From NCBI GenBank assembly GCA_963739095.1, contig CAVTZF010000033.1, forward strand, positions 1 through 64,000: a DNA stretch of 64,000 bases, read 5' to 3'. Under the pieces are notes generated by a model. That model had not been told where the DNA came from. It did not search any database and was given only the letters and a program-made list of their open reading frames with translations. The DNA comes from JACVRW01 sp963739095 (GTDB taxonomy: Bacteria; Actinomycetota; Thermoleophilia; Solirubrobacterales; Thermoleophilaceae). Shown here one piece after another: positions 24,804 to 36,468 of this stretch; the first letter of the stretch is position 1; every line of letters begins with the position of its first letter. The position numbers were made by a program, and so were the translations under genes.

Positions 24804-25457
24804 GTGACTGTCGAGCGCGCCGCTCTGTCCTCTCCGCGCCGGCGCGGCCCGGCCAAGGGCGACCTCAAGGAACAGGCGATTCTGGAGACGTGCGAGCGGC
24901 TCCTTGGCGAGCGGCCGCTACGTGACATCACGGTCGACGAGCTCGCCGCCGGTGCCGGCATCTCCCGCCCCTCGTTCTACTTCTACTTCGAGTCCAAGGA
25001 CGCTGTCCTGCGCGAGCTCGTCGAGGGCATCGCGGACCAGATGTACAGGGAGTCCGAGCGCTGGCTCGAGCGCAGCGACGACTCTCCGGCCGAGATCGCG
25101 ATGCGCTCGATCGAGGCGAGCGCGCGGCTCTGGCAGGAGCACGGCCCCGTGCTGCGAGCCGCGAACCAGGCGTGGGGAGCAGTCCCCGAGATGCGGACCT
25201 TCTGGGAAGACACGATCGGGCGCTTCGTGGAGCAGTCGGCGCGCACCATCAGCGACGAGCGCAGAGCAGGCGACGCCCCCGCCGGCCCCGACCCAAAGGC
25301 GCTCGCCAAGGCGCTGATCTGGATGAACGAGCGCTGCTTCTACACGAGCTCGCTCGGGCTCGGCCCGGCGCTCTCGGAGGAGGAGCTCGTCCCCACCCTG
25401 ACGGCGATCTGGCTGCGCGCGATCTACGGCGACGTCACGCTTCCAGGAGAAGCGTGA
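24804..25457 (+). CDS. TetR family regulator, EthR-like
   Basis: 217 residues from GTG 24804, preceded by GGGGGG. The HTH region AILETCERLLGERPLRDITV, then ELAAGAGISRPSFYFYFESK, matches the mycobacterial repressor EthR closely, as does the C-terminal ALIWMNERCFYTSSLG region ending IWLRAIYGDV. It is divergent from the GMC and aldehyde dehydrogenase genes, its most likely targets. EthR homologs bind hydrophobic ligands; here the inducer could be a long-chain alcohol, aldehyde or acid (inference). The 3' end overlaps dtd by 23 bases. Confidence 0.9.
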   Translation: MTVERAALSSPRRRGPAKGDLKEQAILETCERLLGERPLRDITVDELAAGAGISRPSFYFYFESKDAVLRELVEGIADQMYRESERWLERSDDSPAEIAMRSIEASARLWQEHGPVLRAANQAWGAVPEMRTFWEDTIGRFVEQSARTISDERRAGDAPAGPDPKALAKALIWMNERCFYTSSLGLGPALSEEELVPTLTAIWLRAIYGDVTLPGEA

Positions 25458-25857
25458 CGGGTCCATCGCCAATCAATGAAACCTGCATGCGCGCGCCGAA
25501 CACGCCACCGGCGGCGCCCAGCGCCTCCCGCACGCGCTCGTAGAGCGGCTCCGCCTCCTCGGGAGGCGCCGCATCGACGAAGCTCGGCCGGTTGCCCCTG
25601 CGGGCATCGCCGTACAGCGTGAACTGACTGACGCACAGGATCTCGCCGCCGGCCTGCCCGACGTCGAGGTTCATCTTGCCCTCGGCGTCCTCGAAGATCC
25701 GCAGCGCGAGCAGCTTGCGCGCGATGCGCTCGGCCTGCTCGGGGCCGTCGCCGCGGCGCACCCCCAGCAGCACGAGCAGGCCCGGCCCGATGCGCGCGTG
25801 CTCGCGACCATCGACGCTGACGGCCGCCTCGCTCACGCGCTGCACGAGCGCGCGCAC
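25435..25857 (-). CDS. dtd: D-aminoacyl-tRNA deacylase
   Basis: 140 residues from GTG 25857. Family motifs are RALVQRVSEAAVSVDG, GLLVLLGV, the active-site stretch CVSQFTLYGDARRGNRPSF and the Gly-cisPro-like ending MQVSLIGDGPVTLLLEA. It removes D-amino acids and misacylated Gly from tRNA. It begins 2 bases after the MarR gene stop, so it is probably co-transcribed with that regulator. Confidence 0.96.
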   Translation of the reverse strand: MRALVQRVSEAAVSVDGREHARIGPGLLVLLGVRRGDGPEQAERIARKLLALRIFEDAEGKMNLDVGQAGGEILCVSQFTLYGDARRGNRPSFVDAAPPEEAEPLYERVREALGAAGGVFGARMQVSLIGDGPVTLLLEA

Positions 25858-25859
25858 TC

Positions 25860-26237
25860 TCAGCCGAGCTGGGCTTCGAGGATGCGGCGCTGGGTCGGGA
25901 GCGCCTCGTCGCGGCGCGCGCGGCCGGCGTCGGTCAGGCAGGCGAAGATGCCGCGCCGGTCGTTCGAGCAGATCGCGCGCGAGACGAGCCCCTCCGCCTC
26001 GAGCCGGCCGATCAGCCGCGACAGCGCGCTCTGGCTCAGGTGCACGGAGTCGGCGAGCTCCTGCATCCGGCGCTGGTCCTTGTCGGCAGCGGCGAGCCGG
26101 TCGAGCACCTCGAATTCGGTCACGCCGAGGCCGTGCTCGCTCTGGAGCGCGCGCTCGAGCGCGCCGCTTACGCGCGCGTGACTGTCGAGCAGCTCGTGCC
26201 AGCGCTCGCTGTAGGTGCCCTCGCTGGTGACGGACAT
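25860..26237 (-). CDS. MarR family transcriptional regulator
   Basis: 125 residues. Winged helix with GVTEFEVLDRLAAADKDQ, then MQELADSVHLSQSALSRLIGRLEAEGLVSR (recognition helix) and the wing SNDRRGIFACLTDAGR. ATG 26237 fits the family; a longer frame to 26345 would enter the divergent exporter. Probable repressor of that exporter, with an inverted repeat between them as the likely operator. Confidence 0.92.
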   Translation of the reverse strand: MSVTSEGTYSERWHELLDSHARVSGALERALQSEHGLGVTEFEVLDRLAAADKDQRRMQELADSVHLSQSALSRLIGRLEAEGLVSRAICSNDRRGIFACLTDAGRARRDEALPTQRRILEAQLG

Positions 26238-26257
26238 GACCCCATGAGGGTACCGCA

Positions 26258-26284
26258 CTTTGTGAAATATTGCTCTTAACAAAG
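26258..26284. promoter_or_regulatory. inverted repeat, probable MarR operator
   Basis: CTTTGT at 26258-26263 and ACAAAG at 26279-26284 form a 6-bp inverted repeat with a 15-base AT-rich centre. It lies in the 88-base gap between the MarR gene and the divergent exporter. This gap is far more AT-rich than its surroundings, typical of a shared promoter/operator. Confidence 0.5.
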
Positions 26285-26325
26285 GATGTACAAACATTAG
26301 ATGCACATGCATGTAGTCTTCCCCG

Positions 26326-27813
26326 ATGGCTTCTTCCCCCATCACCGAAAGAGGACCCGCCGCCCCCTCCGCCCCCCAAGCGGGCCAGGAATGGGACGCC
26401 CGCCTGTGGGGCGCGCTGGTGGTGCTCTGCGGGGTGCTGTTCCTCGACGGGCTCGACGTCTCGATGGTCGGCGTCGCACTCCCCTCGATAGGCGCGGATC
26501 TCGACCTGTCGACGTCGGCCCTTCAGTGGGTCGTGTCGGGCTACGTGCTCGGCTACGGCGGCCTGCTGCTGCTCGGCGGGCGCTTCGCGGACCTGCTCGG
26601 ACGGCGGCGCGTGCTGCTCGCCGCGCTTGCCGTGTTCACCGGGGCGTCGATCGTAGGCGGGCTCGTCGACGACGGCACGCTCCTCGTACTCACACGTTTC
26701 CTGAAGGGCGCGGCGGCAGCCTTCACGGCGCCGGCCAGCCTCTCGATAATCACGACCACCTTCGCGGAGGGGCCGGCCCGGAACCGGGCGCTCGCGATCT
26801 ACACGGCCTGCGGGGCCAGCGGCTTCTCGCTCGGCCTCGTCTTCGGCGGTCTGCTGACAGAGCTCGGCTGGCGCTGGACCTTCCTGCTGCCGGTCCCGAT
26901 CGCGATCGCGTTGTTGATGGTGGCGCCGCGCGTGCTCGCCAAGGACGAGCCTGCGGAGGGGCCGCGGCGTGGCTTCGACTTCGCCGGCGCGGCGACGATC
27001 ACGGCGGCGATGCTGCTGCTCGTGCGGACCGTCGTTGAGGCACCCGAGGCGGGCTGGAGCGCTCCCGAGACGCTCGGCGGGCTGATCCTGGCGGCGCTGC
27101 TGCTCACGGCCTTCGTCGCGATTGAGCAGCGCTCGGCCCACCCGCTCGTGCGGCTCGGCATCCTGCGCTCGGGCTCGCTCGTCAGGGCCAACCTGGGCAT
27201 GGCAGCGGTGTTCGGGGCGTACGTGGCCTTCCAGTTCGTGGGCACGCTGTACCTGCAGCAGATGCTCGGTTGGTCTCCGATCGAGACCGCGCTCGCGTTC
27301 CTGCCGGGTGGCCTGCTCGTCGCGTTCGGCGCACCGCGGATCGGCCCGCTGGTGGATCGCTACGGAACCGCCAGGATCATCCTGGCCGGGGCGATCTCGT
27401 TCGTGATCGGCTACGCGCTGTTCCTGCGGATCGGCGAGACGCTGACGTATACGGCGGTCTTCCTGCCCAGCATGATCCTGATCGGTATCGGTTTCGCGCT
27501 CTGCTTCCCGACGCTGAACATCCAGGCCACGGCGGGCGTCGCCGACCACGAGCAGGGCCTCGCGTCCGGGCTCGTCAACACGTCATTCCAGGTAGGCGGC
27601 GCGATCGGCCTGGCGATCGTCTCCGCCGTGGTGAGCTCGAACACGACCGGCACCAGCGGCGCCTCGATGCTCGACGGGTTCCGTCCAGGTATCGCGGTGG
27701 TCACGGCCATCGCCGTGCTCGGCCTGGCCGTGGCGGTTGCGGGCGTCCTGCGGGAATCCCGTGACCGCACGCTGACCGGCGTCGAGGCGCTGCCGGAGCG
27801 CGAGGCCGCGTAG
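26326..27813 (+). CDS. DHA2-family MFS multidrug exporter
   Basis: 495 residues with about 14 predicted membrane helices. Motif A GGRFADLLGRRRVL follows helix 2, and an early LDGLDVSMVGVALPSI matches the DHA2 D1-type signature. It is divergent from a MarR regulator through a likely operator, the standard inducible efflux arrangement. The substrate is unknown. The downstream end leads into a strong hairpin. Confidence 0.93.
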   Translation: MASSPITERGPAAPSAPQAGQEWDARLWGALVVLCGVLFLDGLDVSMVGVALPSIGADLDLSTSALQWVVSGYVLGYGGLLLLGGRFADLLGRRRVLLAALAVFTGASIVGGLVDDGTLLVLTRFLKGAAAAFTAPASLSIITTTFAEGPARNRALAIYTACGASGFSLGLVFGGLLTELGWRWTFLLPVPIAIALLMVAPRVLAKDEPAEGPRRGFDFAGAATITAAMLLLVRTVVEAPEAGWSAPETLGGLILAALLLTAFVAIEQRSAHPLVRLGILRSGSLVRANLGMAAVFGAYVAFQFVGTLYLQQMLGWSPIETALAFLPGGLLVAFGAPRIGPLVDRYGTARIILAGAISFVIGYALFLRIGETLTYTAVFLPSMILIGIGFALCFPTLNIQATAGVADHEQGLASGLVNTSFQVGGAIGLAIVSAVVSSNTTGTSGASMLDGFRPGIAVVTAIAVLGLAVAVAGVLRESRDRTLTGVEALPEREAA

Positions 27814-27824
27814 GACCTCGGCTG

Positions 27825-27864
27825 GACGGCGGCCACTGGCATCATCACGCCGGTGGCCGCCGTC
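27825..27864 (+). terminator. 16-bp inverted repeat after the exporter, covering the next start codon
   Basis: GACGGCGGCCACTGGC at 27825-27840 pairs with GCCGGTGGCCGCCGTC at 27849-27864 with one T-G mismatch and an 8-base loop. It begins 12 bases after the exporter stop, with no T-run. The GTG start of the next gene (27853) lies inside the right arm, so the structure may both slow transcription and hide that start. Confidence 0.5.
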
Positions 27865-28266
27865 GACGCCGTCGAGAGCTACCTGGAGGATCTGCCAGCG
27901 CTGAGGGCGCGGCGGCTGGCCCACGGCGAATGGGGCCTCACCATCCCCGGCGAGGAGCTCGGCGGTGAGGCGCTGGACGTGGGGCTGCGGATCGCCGACG
28001 GCCTGCTGCGCGTCCAGGCGGTGCCGCTACACGGCGCAGACGCGCTCGACCCCTGGATGCTGCTCTGGTGGAACCGCCAGACGCGCATGGTGCGCTTCGG
28101 CTCCAGCCGCGCCCGTGACATCTGGATCCACGCGGATGTCCCCGCGGCGGCGGTGGACGAGCGGGCGGTCGACCGGCTGCTGGGACTGGTCGCAGAGGCG
28201 GCCGTCGCGGTCCGCTCCCACGCGGCCGCTCAACCGCTGGCTACGCCGCCTGCAGACGCTCCCTGA
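27853..28266 (+). CDS. conserved-looking hypothetical protein, YbjN-like
   Basis: 137 residues, mixed alpha/beta, with VESYLEDLPALRARRLAHGEW, then GLRIADGLLRVQAVPL, then LLWWNRQTRMVRFG and a C-terminal helix. The pattern loosely resembles YbjN / type III chaperone-like proteins, but I cannot assign a family. The GTG start is inside a hairpin stem and no other standard start precedes the conserved-looking region. The 3' end overlaps the convergent TPR gene by 26 bases. Confidence 0.6.
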   Translation: MAAVDAVESYLEDLPALRARRLAHGEWGLTIPGEELGGEALDVGLRIADGLLRVQAVPLHGADALDPWMLLWWNRQTRMVRFGSSRARDIWIHADVPAAAVDERAVDRLLGLVAEAAVAVRSHAAAQPLATPPADAP

Positions 28267-28600
28267 AAGCCTGGTAGTCCTTGCGGTCCGGGCGCATGTG
28301 CGCCGCGAGCGCCGCGTGGCGGCTTGCCTCGGCGCGGCGGCCGGTCTTCTCGAGCGAGCGCCCCAGGCAGAAGTGGGCGTAGTCGTTGACCGGATAGCGC
28401 TCGACCAGCGCCGCGAACTCCTCCGCCGCCTGCTCGAAGCGCGACGAGCGGAAATAGGCGCGCCCGAGCGCCTCGCGGATGGAGCCCTTGTCGGGCTCCA
28501 GCTCGCGCGCCCGCTCGAGTGGCACGGCGGCTGCCATGAAGTCACCGCGCTCCAGCAGGTCGCTGCCCTTCCTGAACAGGTCGTATGCGCTCTCGCTCAT
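28241..28600 (-). CDS. small tetratricopeptide-repeat protein
   Basis: 119 residues made of about three TPR units (AYDLFRKGSDLLERGDFMAA; GSIREALGRAYFRSSRFEQA; DYAHFCLGRSLEKTGRRAEA). No signal peptide; a cytoplasmic scaffold is likely. ATG 28600 overlaps the coaBC stop by 4 bases, placing it at the end of the mIHF-gmk-rpoZ-coaBC operon. Confidence 0.88.
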   Translation of the reverse strand: MSESAYDLFRKGSDLLERGDFMAAAVPLERARELEPDKGSIREALGRAYFRSSRFEQAAEEFAALVERYPVNDYAHFCLGRSLEKTGRRAEASRHAALAAHMRPDRKDYQAFRERLQAA

Positions 28601-29862
28601 GGCCTGCCCTCTACGGTACTCCGCCCACCGGCGCTCGTCCTCAGCTCCTGGACGGCATCGAGGATTGCGCCGGCGATCTCCGCCTTCGGAGCGCGCGCGA
28701 CGCGCCGATCGCCGTCCGCCAGCACGATCGTGACCTCGTTCTCGTCGGTGTCGAAGCCGATGTCGGAACGCGAGATGTCGTTGACGACGACCGCGTCGAG
28801 GCCCTTGCGCGCGAGCTTCTCGCGGCCGCGCTCGACGGCGCCCTCGCCGTGCTCCGCCGCGAAGCCGACGAGCGTCTGGTCCGCGCGCCGCTCGGACGCC
28901 AGCGTGGCCAGGATGTCGGTCGTCGGCTCGAGCTCGATCACGAGGCCGTCGCGGTCCTTCTTCGCGATCTTGCCGGGGTCCGGGCTCGCCGGGCGAAAGT
29001 CCGCCGGCGCGGCCGCCATCACGAGCACATCCGCCGCCCCGAACTCCGCGCGCAGCGCGGCCTCCAGCTCCGCCGCCGTGGCAACCGCGACCGCGCGCAC
29101 GCCGGCCGGGACCGGCAGCGACACGTTCGCGCACACCAGTGTGACCTCGGCGCCGCGCCGGGCCGCCTCGTGCGCCAGCGCGAGGCCCATCCGGCCCGAG
29201 GAGCGGTTGCCGACATAGCGCACGGAGTCGATCGGCTCGCGCGTGCCACCCGCCGACACGAGCACGCGCAGCCCGTCGAGCGGGCCGCCGACGGCGAGCG
29301 TGGACTCGAGCGCCTCGAGGATCTCGGCGGGCTCCGCGAGCCTCCCCACCCCCCACTCGCCGCGCGACGCGAGGCTGCCCGTGCCCGGCGCCACGATGCG
29401 CGCGCCGCGCTCGGCGAGCAGCTCGAGATTGCGCTGGGTGGCCGGATGCTCGTACATGCGGTTGTTCATCGCGGGGGCCACCACGAGTGGCGCGCCGCCC
29501 GCGAGCGCGGAGCTCGTGAGCAGATTGTCGGCGAGCCCGTGGGCAAGCTTTGCGATCGTGTTCGCCGACGCAGGCGCGACGCAGAGGACGTCGGCGCGGG
29601 TGGCCAGCTCGAGGTGCGAGATCGGCTCGCGATCCGGGAGCGGGTCGCCTGGGTAGGTGCCGCGCGCCGGGTCGGGCTCGAACTCGTCGACGAGCACGGG
29701 CGCGCCCGCCACGGCCTCGAAGGTGGCACGGCCCACGAACTCGAGGCTCGTGCGCGTCTGCACGACGCGCACAGCGTGCCCGGCCTTGGTGGCCAGGCGC
29801 ACCAACTCGACCGCCTTGTAGGCGGCGATCCCGCCGGTCACGCCGAGCAGGATGCGCGCCAA
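28597..29862 (-). CDS. coaBC: bifunctional phosphopantothenoylcysteine decarboxylase / phosphopantothenate-cysteine ligase
   Basis: 421 residues for two steps of coenzyme A synthesis. The N-terminal CoaC flavoprotein domain has GVTGGIAAYK and the PAMNNRMYEHPATQRN active region. The C-terminal CoaB domain has SAGGTREPIDSVRYVGN and SSGRMG. The start is TTG 29862, 10 bases after the rpoZ stop; no ATG or GTG is available before the conserved start. Confidence 0.96.
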   Translation of the reverse strand: MARILLGVTGGIAAYKAVELVRLATKAGHAVRVVQTRTSLEFVGRATFEAVAGAPVLVDEFEPDPARGTYPGDPLPDREPISHLELATRADVLCVAPASANTIAKLAHGLADNLLTSSALAGGAPLVVAPAMNNRMYEHPATQRNLELLAERGARIVAPGTGSLASRGEWGVGRLAEPAEILEALESTLAVGGPLDGLRVLVSAGGTREPIDSVRYVGNRSSGRMGLALAHEAARRGAEVTLVCANVSLPVPAGVRAVAVATAAELEAALRAEFGAADVLVMAAAPADFRPASPDPGKIAKKDRDGLVIELEPTTDILATLASERRADQTLVGFAAEHGEGAVERGREKLARKGLDAVVVNDISRSDIGFDTDENEVTIVLADGDRRVARAPKAEIAGAILDAVQELRTSAGGRSTVEGRP

Positions 29863-29872
29863 CGTATACCGC

Positions 29873-30100
29873 CTACCGGTAGCGGTATTTGATCTTGCCG
29901 GCGGCGATCTCCTCGAGGGAGATCTTGAGGTAGTTCTTCGAGCCCGTCTCGACCATCGGCGGCGGGTACTCGTCGAACGTTCCCTCGCCGAGGTTGTGGT
30001 AGTACGAGTTGATCTGGCGCGCGCGCTTCGCGGACACCAGGACGCAGGCGTAGTGGGAGTCGACCTGCTCGAGCAGCTTGTCCAGTCTGGGCTTGATCAC
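29873..30100 (-). CDS. rpoZ: RNA polymerase omega subunit
   Basis: 75 residues: KPRLDKLLEQVDSHYACVLVSAKRARQINSY, then ISLEEIAAGKIKY. Promotes RNA polymerase assembly. It overlaps the gmk stop by 4 bases. The gmk-rpoZ-coaBC order is widely conserved. Confidence 0.96.
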   Translation of the reverse strand: MIKPRLDKLLEQVDSHYACVLVSAKRARQINSYYHNLGEGTFDEYPPPMVETGSKNYLKISLEEIAAGKIKYRYR

Positions 30101-30630
30101 GGCCTAGACATGGTAGCGACCAGCTCCGCGAGCTCCTGGGAGGCGCGGTTCAGGTCGTCGTTCACGATGCGGTGATCGAACTCGGACGCGGCCACAAGCT
30201 CGGAGCGCGCGGCGTCGAGCCGGCGCTCGATCTGCTCGGGCGTATCGGCCGCGCGCCGGCGCAGCCGCTCCTCCAGCGCCTCGAAGGACGGTGGCTCGAT
30301 GAAGATGCGCACCGCGTCCGGCAGCGTCTCACGCACCTGGCGCGCGCCCTGCAGGTCGATCTCGAGCACGATCCCGCGGGCCGGCCGCGCGAGCTCGGTG
30401 CGCAGCGTTCCGTAGCGGTTTCCGGCGTATACGGCGTGCTCTACGAACTCCCCCGCGGCGACCCTGCGATCGAAGTCCTCCTCACTGAGAAAGTGGTAGT
30501 CGATCCCGTTGCGCTCACTTTCGCGGGGGCTGCGGGTGGTGGCCGAAACCGCCAGCTCAAGGCCCGGAATCCGCTCCAGGAGCGCCTTGATCAGGGTGCC
30601 CTTGCCGACCCCCGAAGGGCCGGTGACCAC
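30097..30630 (-). CDS. gmk: guanylate kinase, N-terminus short at first standard start
   Basis: Phosphorylates GMP to GDP. P-loop GPSGVGKGT, then TTRSPRESERNGIDYHFLSEEDF and the LEIDLQGARQV segment. From GTG 30630 there are 177 residues with only three before GPSG, so the first beta strand is nearly lost. The in-frame upstream codons (STPIL before the GTG) look like that strand but contain no ATG, GTG or TTG back to the mIHF stop. A non-standard start is possible. Confidence 0.92.
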   Translation of the reverse strand: MVTGPSGVGKGTLIKALLERIPGLELAVSATTRSPRESERNGIDYHFLSEEDFDRRVAAGEFVEHAVYAGNRYGTLRTELARPARGIVLEIDLQGARQVRETLPDAVRIFIEPPSFEALEERLRRRAADTPEQIERRLDAARSELVAASEFDHRIVNDDLNRASQELAELVATMSRP

Positions 30631-30653
30631 CAGGATCGGGGTGCTCTGCTCGG

Positions 30654-31004
30654 CTATCGCCGCAGGTACGAGACGAGCTCGTTGCGCTGCCGCTCGGAGA
30701 GGCCGCCGATCGTCTTGCTGGGTGAGATGCGGCAGTGGGTGAGAATGCGATTGACCTTCACTCGGCCGTACTTCGGGACCGCGAGGAGCAGGTCGAAGAC
30801 CTTGGCCGTGGCCACGTATTCAGGGGGATCCAGGAGCAGCCCGTGGATCTGCGTGCGACCCGCTTTGAGGTCGCGCTTCAGGCGCGCTCGCCGCGTGCGG
30901 ATCTCGTTCGCACGCTTGAGCGCGTCCATCCGCTGGGTCAGCGAGCGCTCGGGGGCCAGGCCCGCGGACTGAGTCTTCGCGGGCGAGTGAGGAGCGGCCG
31001 GCAT
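30654..31004 (-). CDS. mihF: actinobacterial integration host factor (mIHF)
   Basis: 116 residues from ATG 31004; TTG 31025 would add seven. The core (ALKRANEIRTRRARLKRDLK; VFDLLLAVPKYGRVKVNRIL; GGLSERQRNELVSYLRR) matches mIHF, a nucleoid-associated DNA-bending protein containing an H2TH fold. The first roughly 30 residues are an added Pro/Ala-rich tail. It sits directly before gmk, its usual place. Confidence 0.93.
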   Translation of the reverse strand: MPAAPHSPAKTQSAGLAPERSLTQRMDALKRANEIRTRRARLKRDLKAGRTQIHGLLLDPPEYVATAKVFDLLLAVPKYGRVKVNRILTHCRISPSKTIGGLSERQRNELVSYLRR

Positions 31005-31186
31005 GGGCGGCGATAGTACACGCAATCCCGGGAGTAGCGGGCCGCAAGTCGCAAAAAATCGGCGAATTTGGCTGGACCTCGACCTGAGCTTTAGGCGGCT
31101 TTGGGGTGGTTAAGCGTTTTCCCAATGTTTGCAGGGCTTTTCACTTGGGTTTCTCGATGGCCATTCGGGCAACTGTGAACATCCCG
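31005..31186 (-). other. mIHF promoter / leader region
   Basis: 182 bases between pyrD and the mIHF gene, both on the minus strand, with GC content visibly lower than the flanks. No convincing terminator for the pyrimidine operon and no strong -35/-10 pair could be fixed by eye. It probably contains the mIHF promoter. Confidence 0.35.
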
Positions 31187-32131
31187 CTATCTCCGGAAAA
31201 ATGTCGGTGGGCTTTCACCCGTTTGGGTCATGCCGGTCGGGGGAGCTGGGGCAGCCTCCCGATTCGACGTCTCGCGAGCCCGTAGCTCGGCGAGCTCGGA
31301 GGCGATTCGGCGGCCGGCGGCCGGATCTCGGAAGCTCTCGGTGCCGACCGCGACCGCGGCGGCCCCCGCTCGGAGGAAATCGAGCGCGTCGCGGCCGCTC
31401 GAGATGCCTCCCATGCCGATCACCGGGATGGCGACCCGCCCCGCCACGGCGTGCACCTGCTGCAAGGCGATGGCGCGCACGGCCGGGCCCGAGACGCCGC
31501 CCGTGCGCCCGCCGAGCCAGTGGCCGCCCTCGTCCGGGTCGAACGCGAGCCCCTTCAGCGTGTTGATCAGCGAGACGGCGTCGGCGCCGGCCTCCTGCGC
31601 CGCCGCCGCCACCGCCTCGGGCTCACTCGCATTGGGCGTCAGCTTCACGATCAGCGGGCGCTCGGAGAGCGGCCGCACGCGCTCCACCGCCCTGGCGGTC
31701 TCGGCCGGGTCGGCTCCCATCACGAGCCCGGTCTCCACGTTCGGGCAGGACACGTTCAGCTCGATCATGGCCACCTCGGGCCGCTCCCCGACCGCCGCCA
31801 CGAGCGTGGCGAGCTCGTCCCGGGAGAAGCCCATCACGGAGACGACGAGCGGCACCGGCAGCTGGGCGAGCTGCGGCAGGTCCTGGGCGAGAAAGCCCTC
31901 GAGGCCCTTGTTCGGCAGCCCGATCGAGTTGATCATGCCCGCCGGCGTCTCCCACAGGCGCGGCGGCGGGTTGCCCTGGCGCGGCGCCAGCGTGATCGTC
32001 TTCGAGACGAAGGCGTCGAACGGGAAGGGCTCGAGCAGCGCGTTTCCGAAGGCGCGCCGCGCGGCGATCGCATCGAATGTGCCCGAGCCGTTCAGGATCG
32101 GCCCCCGCAGCGCGACCCCGCAGAGCTCCAT
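31187..32131 (-). CDS. pyrD: dihydroorotate dehydrogenase, NAD-dependent catalytic subunit
   Basis: 314 residues, class 1B PyrD. Signatures are LNGSGTFD, PPPRLWETPAGMINSIGLPN, the NVSCPN active-site Cys region, and IGMGGISSGRDALDFLRAGA for FMN phosphate. It pairs with PyrK, whose gene overlaps by ATGA immediately upstream. It converts dihydroorotate to orotate and is the last gene of the pyr operon. Confidence 0.96.
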   Translation of the reverse strand: MELCGVALRGPILNGSGTFDAIAARRAFGNALLEPFPFDAFVSKTITLAPRQGNPPPRLWETPAGMINSIGLPNKGLEGFLAQDLPQLAQLPVPLVVSVMGFSRDELATLVAAVGERPEVAMIELNVSCPNVETGLVMGADPAETARAVERVRPLSERPLIVKLTPNASEPEAVAAAAQEAGADAVSLINTLKGLAFDPDEGGHWLGGRTGGVSGPAVRAIALQQVHAVAGRVAIPVIGMGGISSGRDALDFLRAGAAAVAVGTESFRDPAAGRRIASELAELRARETSNREAAPAPPTGMTQTGESPPTFFRR

Positions 32132-32954
32132 CAGTGCCCCGCCCCCGGGAAGAGCGCGCTCTCTAGCCGCGCGGCGTCCAGCACCGGGCCGTCGACGCAC
32201 AGCCGCAGGTAGCCCTCGCGGGTCGGCACGACGCAGCCGAAGCAGGCCCCGAAGCCGCACGCCATCCCGGATTCGAGCGCGAGCTGGGCCGCCGTCTCGC
32301 GCTCGGCGCAGAGCGCGCGGACCGCCTCGAGCATCGGCGGCGGCCCGCAGGCGAAGACGCGCGCCGCCGGATCGGCGTCGAGCTCCTCGCGGAGCAGCTC
32401 CGTCACGAGCGCCTGGCGGCCGACCGAGCCGTCGTCGGTGGCGACCGCGGGCTCGCCGGCGAACAGCGCCGCCGCCTGGGCATACGCCGCCGTGCGGAAG
32501 CCGACCAGGACGCGTGCCTCATCTCCGGCGCGCAGGAGCTGCTCCTCCAGGCAGAGGAGCGGCGCCACGCCGATCCCGCCGCCGACGAGCAGCGGCGGGC
32601 CGTCCCGCTCCTCGAGATCGAAGCCGATCCCAAGCGGCCCCACCAGGCACAGACCGTCAGCGGGCGCCAGCCCCGCGAGCCGGGCCGTGCCCGGGCCGAT
32701 CGCCTCCAGCAGGAAATCGAGCGCGACGCCGCCGTCGCTCTCGCGTGCGCGCGCGTATGAGAAGGCCCGCGGCAAATAGGGCCGCTCGTCCTCCTGCCCG
32801 CCCCAGCCGCGCTCCGCGCTCAGCATGTAGAACTGCCCCGGCTGGGGCTCGGGGCCGGTCGCGTCCTCGGCGCCGATCACGTGGTAGGCGCCGAGCCGCT
32901 CGACCCCGGATACGCGCGCGACGCGCCGTTCCGGCGGCGCGAGCGTGCGCTCCA

Positions 32955-32955
<1 letters not shown>
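32131..32955 (-). CDS. pyrK: dihydroorotate dehydrogenase electron transfer subunit
   Basis: 274 residues: an FAD-binding ferredoxin-reductase domain (RAFSYARARE; VGGGIGVAPLLCLEEQL; FACGPPPMLEAV) and a C-terminal [2Fe-2S] site with four Cys in ACGFGACFGC, then RLC. It passes electrons from PyrD to NAD. ATG 32955 overlaps the carB stop by one base (TGATG). Confidence 0.95.
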
Positions 32956-36060
<3,105 letters not shown>

Positions 36061-36068
<8 letters not shown>

Positions 36069-36468
36069 GGGCCGCCTCCAGTGCGTCCTCGTAGGAGCGG
36101 AACGCCTCCCCGCGCGCAAGCCTGCCGTCGCGGCACCAGTAGACGAGCGAGACGTCCTCCTCGACGCTGGCCCCGCTCGCGCGCCCCCGCGCGGTGGAGC
36201 GCGCCTGCACGACGACGGCGTCGCCCAGCGACTCGAGTGAGCGGATGTGCACCTCACCGCCGCCGAACACCTCGGCGCGGTCGCGGTAGTAGCGCTCGAC
36301 GCCCTCGCGCCCGCGGTAGGTGACCCGCTGAGCGCCGGCCGTCCCGACGATGATCGGCCTCCACTCGACATCCGCGGCGAAGAAGTCGTCGAACGCGTCG
36401 AGGAGCGCGTCGACGTTTTCGTTGTGGGTTTCGAGCATCCGTCGCACCAGATCTTCCGCGTCGCTCAC
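36061..36468 (-). CDS. SnoaL-like (NTF2-fold) protein between carA and carB
   Basis: 135 residues with a typical SnoaL/NTF2 layout: N-terminal helices with VDALLDAFDDFFAADVEWRP, then YRGREGVERYYRDRAEVFGGG, and a beta sheet ending VYWCRDGRLARGEAFRSYEDALEAA. GTG 36468 overlaps the carA stop by 4 bases, and the gene end overlaps carB by 8 bases, so it is firmly part of the pyrimidine operon. No catalytic assignment is possible. Confidence 0.85.
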
